Source: a virus
IMG/VR virus record: IMGVR_UViG_3300012936_000021
Coordinates: 1-51,730 of that record
Length of the DNA stretch: 51,730 nt
Reading direction: 5' to 3' (one strand)
Shown: positions 15,453 to 24,900 of the stretch, one piece after another
Layout of the letters: the number at the start of each line of letters is the position of its first letter
How positions within the stretch are numbered: the first letter of the stretch is position 1
Made by a program: the position numbers and the translations under genes
Notes under the pieces: model-generated
The model's input: the letters and a program-made list of their open reading frames with translations, nothing else
Databases searched by the model: none
Told to the model about the DNA's origin: nothing

Positions 15453-17704
15453 TGCCTAAAATAAGAAAAAAACAAAAATTAATTACTACTGATGGGTATG
15501 TAAAAAAATCAGGTATACTAACTAGATCTTTAAAAAGTATTATAAAAAAAGAAAACGTTAGAAAAAACTTTTTTAAAGATATTTTGTTGCATGAGTCTGA
15601 CTATTTAAATAATAACATTATACCTTACAATGATAATAATACTATTTTATTTGTGAGCAAAAACGTAAACCCAGTTTTTACAATAGAAGATAAATATAAA
15701 AACAATAATAGAATATTGCACACACCTAATGAGTTCAATACTGACTTTAAACAGCAGCGTCTTGTTGAAAAAGAAGTGTATGAAAAATTTCTAAGTCCAA
15801 ATTATGATACTTTTATAAGGGAAAAAGCTTTTAACGACAACAAGCTTTGCAAAAAAGAAGATTTAGAGTTGGGTAAAGAAGTCGTAAATATCAATCTAGT
15901 GTTTAATGAACCTTGTAAATTATCATTTAATGAGTCAAGTTTAAGCTTAGATGACTTAGGCAATCAATTAGTGAGATTAAACAATAGTGTGTATAAAAAA
16001 AGAAATGCTCCGGTTGCTTATTATAACTTTGAAGACAACTCTTGGGAATATCTAGGTAACATAGACGATTTGTATTTTAAGTCTATTAGTCGTCTTAAAG
16101 AAAGCCCGATAGCTTTTAATAGTCTAAATACTTTAAATAATCATGAAAGAAAAAATTGTAATTTAGGAATTCCAGTCAATACTTTTGGTTTTCCTTTTGA
16201 TTCGAAATTTAAAGGAATGAATAGACATCTTTATAGCTTAGCAAATCATATTAATGCTCCTTTCACTCTTGAAGAAATAAAAATCAATCTAGAAGTCAGT
16301 AATTTATCTGAAGTAGAGGCTACAAAAGCTAGAGAAATAATAAATTCACTTAACTTTTTTGTCTTAAATCAAAGAAAAAATTTAAATTCGAATTCTTTTA
16401 TAAATTTAGGTCTCGATCATGGTAAAATACATTTTTACAACAGCACAAGTAGTGAAATTGATGAAGATAATTTAACATACAATATAAATACAAATCCAGT
16501 TTTTTCAAAAATTATTAATCCAGGTAGCACGAGCGAAAGTATTGCTACATATACTGGTTCTGAATCTGGTGTGACTAGTTTTGATGAAGATCAAGCTTCT
16601 CAAAGAGAACTAGTTTCCTATTTAACAATTGTAAACTATACATCAGGTAGCTTAAATTCAGAAAATATAGATATAGAAAACATAAAAGAAAATTCTGATT
16701 ATTTTTTTGAAAAAACAGACGGCTTTATCGATATTAATACCAAGTTTGACACTAACTATACTAGAAGAAAAATAGAAGTAAAAGGTATCTGCAGAACTCC
16801 AGTTTTTCATAATAGACTCGAAAAAATTACAAACCATGATGTATACGCAAGCTCCACTTTTAAAAACAGATCAGGAACAATTTATAGAACAGAAAGATCT
16901 TTTGAAACTGACTATGGCTTGCAAGATGAAACAGTAAATATTAGCGATGACTTTGGTATAGAAATAGACTTAAGCAAAAAATCTTATAAAGAAAATCAAT
17001 ATACACTTCTACCTTCAGATAATCTGATTTTTGGATTTTCTTTTAATCCCACACTTAGTTTTGAAAATAATTCTATTTCTTCTAAAGATATATGTTTTAT
17101 ACATGATAAAATAAATATTAGTTTAATTGGTAGATATTATCAAAACAAGAGTCCTGTTAAACTAAGTGAAAAAAATTATTTTAAAAACAACGTAAAAAGA
17201 ATTAATGTTTTTGAAAACAAAAACTGCTTCGATGATATTGGATTTAACAATATCTATTTAAACAAAGGCGCTTACTATGATGGCTACTATTATCAAGTAG
17301 TGAGTGCAGGCATACCTTCACTTGGAATTGCGCCTGTTGTATTTGAAGTACGAAATATTGATTCAGGTTTAGTGTTTAGTACGTTTAGAAATCCAAAAAC
17401 ATTTACGGGTTTTATTCCTGTTAGAGACGAAAATATAGTTCTAATGGATAAAATATCAGAAAACTCTACTTCAGAAAGAAAAAAATACTATTTATTTAAA
17501 TTAGATAGCTTTGGTCAACAAAAATCTTTTTACCATGGGTATAAAAACTATGCTTATAAAGATATTAAAACAAAAAAGAATTACTTTTTTATCAATAAAA
17601 AAAGTATAAATAAATATTTTGAAGATGTATCGATTGATGAAACTATGACTTATAACAAAGATGAGCATGCAAGAATAACGCAGCCATTTTCATTTAAAGA
17701 ATAA
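15452..17704 (+). CDS. Unrecognised structural-cluster protein (750 aa)
   Basis: The 750-residue product has no domain I can name. It starts with a basic segment (K-I-R-K-K-Q-K-L, then more Lys up to residue 45) and continues as a mixed beta-rich chain. The C-terminal third (about residues 595-725) has a strand-rich block with G-A-Y-Y-D-G-Y-Y-Y-Q-V-V-S-A-G and later F-R-N-P-K-T-F-T-G-F-I, which reads like a propeller-blade or sandwich fold; this is only an impression. It lies in the long run of tail/baseplate genes, starting within the stop of its neighbour (TAATG) and followed by a 27-nt gap with a good ribosome-binding site (AAGGA, 17721-17725) for the next gene. Confidence 0.5.
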   Translation: MPKIRKKQKLITTDGYVKKSGILTRSLKSIIKKENVRKNFFKDILLHESDYLNNNIIPYNDNNTILFVSKNVNPVFTIEDKYKNNNRILHTPNEFNTDFKQQRLVEKEVYEKFLSPNYDTFIREKAFNDNKLCKKEDLELGKEVVNINLVFNEPCKLSFNESSLSLDDLGNQLVRLNNSVYKKRNAPVAYYNFEDNSWEYLGNIDDLYFKSISRLKESPIAFNSLNTLNNHERKNCNLGIPVNTFGFPFDSKFKGMNRHLYSLANHINAPFTLEEIKINLEVSNLSEVEATKAREIINSLNFFVLNQRKNLNSNSFINLGLDHGKIHFYNSTSSEIDEDNLTYNINTNPVFSKIINPGSTSESIATYTGSESGVTSFDEDQASQRELVSYLTIVNYTSGSLNSENIDIENIKENSDYFFEKTDGFIDINTKFDTNYTRRKIEVKGICRTPVFHNRLEKITNHDVYASSTFKNRSGTIYRTERSFETDYGLQDETVNISDDFGIEIDLSKKSYKENQYTLLPSDNLIFGFSFNPTLSFENNSISSKDICFIHDKINISLIGRYYQNKSPVKLSEKNYFKNNVKRINVFENKNCFDDIGFNNIYLNKGAYYDGYYYQVVSAGIPSLGIAPVVFEVRNIDSGLVFSTFRNPKTFTGFIPVRDENIVLMDKISENSTSERKKYYLFKLDSFGQQKSFYHGYKNYAYKDIKTKKNYFFINKKSINKYFEDVSIDETMTYNKDEHARITQPFSFKE

Positions 17705-17731
17705 CAACTATTAAATTAAAAAGGAAAAAAC

Positions 17732-18745
17732 ATGGCAGGCTTTCTTAGCAAAAAAAAGCAATTATTAGATTACAAGCTAACAGAACATGGAAGAAAGCAA
17801 TTAAGTACTGGAGATTTAAGATTTAAGTATTATACGTTTTCTGATAGGTCAATTGTATATAGTCAAAAAATAAAAAAAGGGAAAAAGTTTTCCGATTCAG
17901 AGTTTAATTTTCTTTCGTTTGAAACAACTACAAGCCCAGGTATTTACTTTAATCCAGAGTTTTATCTGACAAGTGAAATTAAGTATGAAAACAATAATCC
18001 TTTGTTTTTTAACGCAAACGAAACATATAAAACACTCAGTGAAAATATTGCTAAATCAGAAATACTAACTTCTTTAACTCTTGGTAATAATAGTCTAAGA
18101 GACGTTACAGACTTTAGATTCGACTATTTAGAAATTGTAGATAATTTTGACTTTGTTAATAGCATTCATACTCGTCGTTATCCAACAATTAAATACTTAA
18201 AAGAGAGTATATCAAACTTAGTAGAAGTTAAAAAAGACGAAAGATTTAAAGACTTTATTAAGTTTAAAAAAATGGCCCCATTAAATTTACAAGGTCAGGA
18301 AATTATTGAATCTCAAGAAGAAGAAAATAATCGTCAAAATAGCAAGATTAATAGACTATTAAAAAACTTTACTTTAAACAGTAAAGTAAAAAGCAGCGAT
18401 AGCTTAGAAGTTACAGTATCAAAAATCTTAAAAACAATGGATTCTTCATCTAGAATTTTTAAATTAAAATATAGTTTAGATAGAGAATTTGCTAAAGAGA
18501 ATGACTTTTTTCATTTTGAAATGCATAAAGTTGTTAATAATACACTCGATAAAATTCCATTTGTTAATCTTGGTTCTTTTTATGATAATGAAACTAAAAG
18601 TCTTAAAAGTGTATTTTTAATAGGAAAATTCCTAGAAGACATAAATAGAGAAGAAAAATATAATATAGAGAACAATACTACTTTTATAAATAGTATTAAA
18701 GAATATTACTTTATTAACATGTTTATTCTGGTGGTAGAACAATGA
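17732..18745 (+). CDS. Phage structural protein with N-terminal 'LTExGRxxL' motif
   Basis: The 337-residue product opens with a conserved phage signature: A-G-F-L-S-K-K-K-Q-L-L-D-Y-K-L-T-E-H-G-R, followed by Q-L-S-T-G and then F-K-Y-Y-T-F-S-D. The same layout (L-T-E-x-G-R-x2-L, then F-x4-F and an Asp) opens the protein encoded at 29210. I know this N-terminal pattern from many tailed-phage structural genes of unknown exact role, commonly next to baseplate or tail-fibre genes. The middle is charged and helical; no other domain is seen. It overlaps the next gene by 4 nt. The AAGGA before its ATG is one of the clearer ribosome-binding sites in this block. Confidence 0.55.
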   Translation: MAGFLSKKKQLLDYKLTEHGRKQLSTGDLRFKYYTFSDRSIVYSQKIKKGKKFSDSEFNFLSFETTTSPGIYFNPEFYLTSEIKYENNNPLFFNANETYKTLSENIAKSEILTSLTLGNNSLRDVTDFRFDYLEIVDNFDFVNSIHTRRYPTIKYLKESISNLVEVKKDERFKDFIKFKKMAPLNLQGQEIIESQEEENNRQNSKINRLLKNFTLNSKVKSSDSLEVTVSKILKTMDSSSRIFKLKYSLDREFAKENDFFHFEMHKVVNNTLDKIPFVNLGSFYDNETKSLKSVFLIGKFLEDINREEKYNIENNTTFINSIKEYYFINMFILVVEQ

Positions 18746-21700
18746 TAAAAAAAATTAGAAAAGGACAAATTCTAAAAAATATTTTACTAAATGACTCGTT
18801 TTTTAATGACGAAAGTTATTTTTTGCCTATTAGAGTAAATAGAGTTTTAGCTGCAGAATTTAATGTAAAATACGCTTTTGCTTCGATTTTGCCGGCAATT
18901 TTATATACTAATTCACAAGAAGAAGCAGGCAATAGTGCAAAACTTTCGCCTATGTTTATGAACTTGCCTCTTGAAAACAAAAATTTCTTTAATGAAAATA
19001 ATGTCGAGGAAGAAAGTTCTATAAACAATTTATTTAAAAAAATATACTCTAAAAATGTTGTCTCTAGCTTTGGAAATAATGACTACATAGAAGATATTTC
19101 TACAATAGATTATATTTATCGACTTGACGACATAGATGTTGATATTACGATAAAATTGGATAAAAGTAAAATCTTAAACAATATAGAAGAAGGACAAAGA
19201 TTTTATGTTCATGTGTATCTATTAAATGATTTTTATGAAGTTATTGATAATTTAAATATTGAATCAGAAAGACAAATTGAAAGTTATTATGATAATGAAA
19301 CTGATGAATCTTTACTGTTTCAGGATGCTGCGATAGAATTTATAAATAACTTTAGTTTAGTATTTAGAAGGTACAATTTTCCTATAAGAGAAAACTTAGA
19401 AAATAATTTAACAATTAGAGGTTTTACACATTTTCCTAATAGCATTACAGAAGAAAATTTTAATTCAGACTTTTTAAAAGAAATTACAGTATCTTTGGTT
19501 TCTGAAGAAATTCAAAAAAGCTTTTCTATTAAAAAATTTACTCAATTTTCTACACCAGATGCTGAATCTTTTGCTTTTAATATGATTAACAGACAGAATG
19601 TTTTTAATTTTATAAAGTCAATATATTTAATTTACAATACAAGTGATATAGAAAATGTAAGTGTTCCTTGCATATTAAATTTTTCAATAAAAGATAGACT
19701 TTCACGTGAGTCTACGATAGAAAAAAATATCAACATTGCTTTTTCTCAAATTAGTCGTTTTTATAACGATATGTTAAGGTATAAAATAGAAAAAAACCTA
19801 GAAAACAAAAGCATTGCATTTTTACAATTAGAAAACTTAAGTCAAGAATTTAGAGAAGGACAGTCAAGAACAAGAAATTATAGAATAAACTTTAGTATAT
19901 CACAAGAATGCTTGCAAAATATAGAAATTAAAAACTCAAAGGTAAGATTTGAGTTTTTTAATACTAATTTAGAAAAAATAGAAGTCAACAGGTTGTATTT
20001 TGATGATAATTTGACAGAAAATAACTACGTTGACATAGAAGAAGGATCTTTAAGTATAAGCAACATTTTAAACGATCGTAGCCAAATTCAGTTGTACTTT
20101 AGAAATTACAACGAATATTCAATACTAGAATCATATATAGTTTTTTATTACAATTTAGACACAATTCCTATTATGATTGGGCCATTTAGGACTAGCGAAT
20201 CTTTTAATAATTTAGTTTCTTCTTATAATAGAATAAGTGAAAATAATTTCGACGAAGCTTCTCTAATTTTAGGAGAAAGTACTTTTTTTCAAACATCGAA
20301 CATAGATGACATTAAAAATGTCATGTTAAATAGGCAAAGTAATTTAGATATTCTTAAAATAAATACTTCGAGAATAGTGGAAAATATTTATTTTAAGAAT
20401 TTAAATCACTTTAATCTACAAGAAAATACTAATATTTTAAATCAAATAAGTCTATTAATAAATAACGTTATTGTAAAAGTTAGAAAAAAAATATTTGTTA
20501 ACGACTTAGAAATATTTAATACAAAAAAATGTTGTATTTTTTCTGATATTGTTAGTAAGATAGAAAATATTAATGATACATATTTTATCAATTGTAATAT
20601 AAAATCTTTTCCTGACATTTCTCAGAACTTAGATTTAGAAGCAAGATTAATTAATAATAATAATATTTTGAGAAATATTAATAGTTTTTTGTTAGGTGAA
20701 GATGTAATTAACAGAAATTTCAAAATACAACTTTCAATAGAATTATCATATATAGTTTTACCAAACGATACAGTTAATCATTTTGGAAAAAATATATCAG
20801 AACAAAGTGTAAACTATCAAGATGTAAACGCTAGCAAGAATAACTTAGTTGACTTTGTAATAGAAAATAACAGTAATTTCTCTATTACACGCTTAAGAGA
20901 AGTAATAAATAATATATATTCAGAATCTTATTTTAATCCAGTTAATAAAAATAACTATTTAAATGAAGTATACAATATTTCGGATGAAAACGTTTACGAC
21001 GCAATTAAAAGTATTGAAATTAATCAAGACGAAATCAATACAGTAAATAATTCAACTGTAATAGATACGACGTCTATAGACGAAACATCTGGTCAAGTCG
21101 ATAGAGAGTCTAATGAAAGTAGTCAAGATCTTCTATTAAACTTAGAAAATATAGAATATCTTGACTTTGTAAAAAATACAAACATTACTACTTTAGACAA
21201 TATAAAAATTGACTTGCGAGATAGAGTCTTAGAAATAAATAAAATTTCAAAAGACTTTCCTTTAGTTAAAATTCAAGGTGAGCTAGCTAGAGAAATTTTA
21301 AATAAAAGGCGTTTAGGTATTATTGACTTTACAAAAATAACGATAACTCCTGTCGTTACTTATAACGGTATATTTTCTAAAGTGAGTAGTTCTAGTGTAA
21401 ATGGTGATTTTAATGTTGTAGCAAAAGACAAAGAAATTTTTATATTTAATGATATAAAAGACAGTCTAGTTTTGCGTTTTAACATAGACAACGAGGAAGA
21501 AATAAGTCTAGATGCTTTACAAAACAATTATTTATTTGAAGAGTTTGATGAAGAGTATTATTCGATAATCAGTACAATATTAAACGAAAATGACGACGAG
21601 ATAGATAAAGTTGTTATAGAAAATATTTATTTTAGACTAAACATAGACTTTAATGTCGGTGAAAGGAGAATAATAATTTCTAAAAATTTAAACATTAAAC

Positions 21701-21936
21701 ATTCTCCTAACTTTTCAAAATACATTATAAAAAACGCAGTAAGATTTGATCAGGACAAAATAAATCTAGATGTTGCAAAAACAGAAAGTAAACATTATAT
21801 GCCACGCATAATATTTAATAATAATGATGCAAATGTTTTAAACACAACTTCAAATATGTCTAGTATAAATTCACCGTCAAGATTAGATTTAACTGACGTT
21901 AGAAGTAGAATTTCTCGAGCAAACTTTGGTAGATAA
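18742..21936 (+). CDS. Unrecognised large structural-cluster protein (1064 aa)
   Basis: The 1064-residue product is dominated by Asn, Ile, Ser, Glu and Asp and has no signal peptide, membrane span or domain I recognise. Many short alternating hydrophobic/polar stretches suggest a mostly beta structure, as in baseplate periphery or fibre proteins. A polar, Ser/Thr/Glu-rich break at about residues 770-800 may be a linker between two larger parts. The C-terminus is Ser/Arg-rich. The gene starts in a 4-nt overlap with the LTExGR protein gene and ends 3 nt before the 1865-codon gene, placing it firmly in the tail transcription unit. Confidence 0.5.
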   Translation: MIKKIRKGQILKNILLNDSFFNDESYFLPIRVNRVLAAEFNVKYAFASILPAILYTNSQEEAGNSAKLSPMFMNLPLENKNFFNENNVEEESSINNLFKKIYSKNVVSSFGNNDYIEDISTIDYIYRLDDIDVDITIKLDKSKILNNIEEGQRFYVHVYLLNDFYEVIDNLNIESERQIESYYDNETDESLLFQDAAIEFINNFSLVFRRYNFPIRENLENNLTIRGFTHFPNSITEENFNSDFLKEITVSLVSEEIQKSFSIKKFTQFSTPDAESFAFNMINRQNVFNFIKSIYLIYNTSDIENVSVPCILNFSIKDRLSRESTIEKNINIAFSQISRFYNDMLRYKIEKNLENKSIAFLQLENLSQEFREGQSRTRNYRINFSISQECLQNIEIKNSKVRFEFFNTNLEKIEVNRLYFDDNLTENNYVDIEEGSLSISNILNDRSQIQLYFRNYNEYSILESYIVFYYNLDTIPIMIGPFRTSESFNNLVSSYNRISENNFDEASLILGESTFFQTSNIDDIKNVMLNRQSNLDILKINTSRIVENIYFKNLNHFNLQENTNILNQISLLINNVIVKVRKKIFVNDLEIFNTKKCCIFSDIVSKIENINDTYFINCNIKSFPDISQNLDLEARLINNNNILRNINSFLLGEDVINRNFKIQLSIELSYIVLPNDTVNHFGKNISEQSVNYQDVNASKNNLVDFVIENNSNFSITRLREVINNIYSESYFNPVNKNNYLNEVYNISDENVYDAIKSIEINQDEINTVNNSTVIDTTSIDETSGQVDRESNESSQDLLLNLENIEYLDFVKNTNITTLDNIKIDLRDRVLEINKISKDFPLVKIQGELAREILNKRRLGIIDFTKITITPVVTYNGIFSKVSSSSVNGDFNVVAKDKEIFIFNDIKDSLVLRFNIDNEEEISLDALQNNYLFEEFDEEYYSIISTILNENDDEIDKVVIENIYFRLNIDFNVGERRIIISKNLNIKHSPNFSKYIIKNAVRFDQDKINLDVAKTESKHYMPRIIFNNNDANVLNTTSNMSSINSPSRLDLTDVRSRISRANFGR

Positions 21937-21939
21937 ATT

Positions 21940-24900
21940 ATGAGCAAAACAAGACAAGGACTAAGTACTTCTAGAGCATCAAAAGCTGATAGAGGAAATA
22001 ATAATATTCCTAGTATGATACGTAACGAAGAAGATAATACTGAGGAAAATAAAAATGTAATAGTTGATTCAGAGGAAAATCAAAACGAAGAAACAAATAA
22101 TTCAAACAGCATTAATTCGGTAGAGTCTCTGAGAAAAAGAGGATTTGATGGGGCTCTGTATAGTACTAATCCTGCGCAAGAAGCAGCGCAAAGCACTGAT
22201 GCTAGAGAATTACAGTCATCTAGAGAAACATTTATGAATCAGTTTGCTGAAGCATATGCAAATGGTTCAGAAAATTTTCTTCTTACTGAAGATATAAAAG
22301 AAGCATTTTCAGCAAAATACTCGAGCGATTTTTTTAGTGGATTCAAATATAGTGAAGATAACATACCAACAAAAAATTATCAACTAGACGCTAACTTTAA
22401 AGTAATATCAGACGTTGATAAACTTGATGAAGACTTTAAATTTAAAATTATGTTGCACGAAAATACTAGTTTTAACTTTAACGATCAAGACAAAATAGAT
22501 ACAAATATGCTTTTTTTGTCTAGAAGATCTTTAAACTCAAGTATTTTTGAAAGCTTAATAGAAAATAAGATTAATAAATTTGAATCAATATTTGATAAAA
22601 CTTTAGAATATTTAGATTTGCAAGAGCACGAAAAACTTTTGGCAGATTCAGTTGATGACTCTATTGAAAAAGTAAAAACTCTAAATGATTTAACAACATT
22701 TAATAAAAAGCTAGAGAAAGATTTAAATTACGGAAACATAGTAGAAAAATTTATCAGCAGCGGAATAAGCAAACATAACGGAAAAATTATTAATATTTTG
22801 CTAGAAAAAGATTTAAATTATATTAAAAGTTCTTCAAAAGACGATAGAAGACTTTTAGACAAACAAGAAATTGATGAAGATTTAAATATTTCTACGAATA
22901 CATTGCTAGAATTTTATGAAAAAGTTATGTCTTTTAAGATAATATCTGAAGATATTAACAATATTGATCAAAAAATTCCTAATTCAGATAGACTAGTAGG
23001 CCAGCTTTTATATGACTATGCTATATCATCATACAACATATTTCCAAATTGTGACTTTGAATCACAAAGTAGTCTTTTTTCTAGCAACAGGTTACAAAAT
23101 GATAGGTTTGATGTACTAAACAAATATCCTCTAATTAGAGTATATAATCACTATAATCCTGATGTAAGAGGTGTAATTAATAATACAACTTATATAGAAT
23201 CTATACAAGGCAACGAGTTTAATACAAACTTATGTCTTAAAAACGTACAAAAAAAATCGGTAAACTCAAGAGGAAATACTAATAAAAATTATTTCAACTA
23301 TGTAGAAAAGTCATTGCCTGATGTTGAAGTTATGCAAAGCAATAGATTTAGTCTTATAGGCGAAACTCACATTCAAGAAACTACTATTGGTTTGAAAGTT
23401 GTAAGAGAAAACTTCCAAAATCAGTATTTGACTTTAAGAGTTAATTCAAATACTAGCGATAGCACAAGACAATCTTTGTATGACAACGTATATTTTGATG
23501 TAAAAGGAACAGAAAATTATACATATGATAGTCCTTCGTTTATGGTTTTTCCTGAGAGATATTTAACTTCTGAGTTTATTGACAAGGCAATTATTGAAGA
23601 CTATGATGATGATGAAAGCTTTATTTTTAATTTTGCATCATCTAGTGATAACTCTGACGGATATGGCGTCAATTTAGGTGAAGATGGAATTACCCGAAAT
23701 GCAGTTGCTAATATTTCTTTAGCAAAAAATTCTGTAGGTTCGTTATTTGGTAGAAAAGTCATGAATATAGCAAGTAGTAGCTCTTATATTCCTGAAACTA
23801 TTTATAATAATATAAAAGAAGTATGGAATCTTTCCTTAAGAGAAAATATTACCAAAATATACGCAAAAAATTTTTACGATGCAAATTCATCATCAGACTT
23901 GAATAGTACTATAAGATTAAGCATAAACATAAACAACGAAGAAATTGACAATCATGACTACAATATTGGAGTTTCAAAGTTTATATTGGAAAATCATTTT
24001 CAAAACAATAAAGAACTTTCTTTACTAACACCAGATTTTAGAGATTATGGCGGAAATATTAGTAATTTAGGTTTTCAAGTCTTTACATCTGGATTAGAAA
24101 CTATTACTGTAAATAATCAAGAAATAGATGTTTTCGATGAAGAATCTTCAGAGTTCTACGTTAAAAATTTAAACCGAGAGTTGTTCGATCCTATAGATCA
24201 AAATATATTTTCTATTTTAGAAAATAGGCAAGGAATAAATTGGGGTGGCATAAGAAATGATGTAGTTGTTTTTAAAGGAAGCAATACATTTTTTACAAGG
24301 AAAGAGTTGATAGAATGGAGTAATAATAAGGTTACATTATCTAATAATCCTGAAAGCTTTAAATACATAATACCTATAAGCAATAGAATTCTTAATAAGA
24401 ATAACACTTCAGAATTTATAAAAAATTCTGCTATGTGGACTAATCATTCTCATTTAACTTTAAAAATAGCTAATACTATAAATAGAATAAAAAGATCAAA
24501 ATCAGAAATCGCAGAAGAGTTAAATAATATGATTAGTAGAGGTAAAAGTCATCTTCTAGAAAACAAAAACTTTTGCTTATTGTATAGTGAAAAAGAACAA
24601 AATTGTATTAATACTTTTAAAGATAGCAAGTTTATATCAGAAGGAAATAGTTATAAAAACAATTTTACTAAAAGCTTTACAAAAAATATAAAAAACACTT
24701 CAGAAAGTTTTGCTAGTAATGAAAATTTTGATAATTCTCATTTATTTACTTCTCTTCAGTACAGAGAGTTTCTTTCGAAAAGTTATTTTAAGTCTTTTGT
24801 CAAAGATAAAACTACACTTTTAAAGCGATTAACTGAAGATTGCATTGATATATTTAAAAATAGTATGAACTATAGTGATGATAGAGAAGTTGGTTTTGAC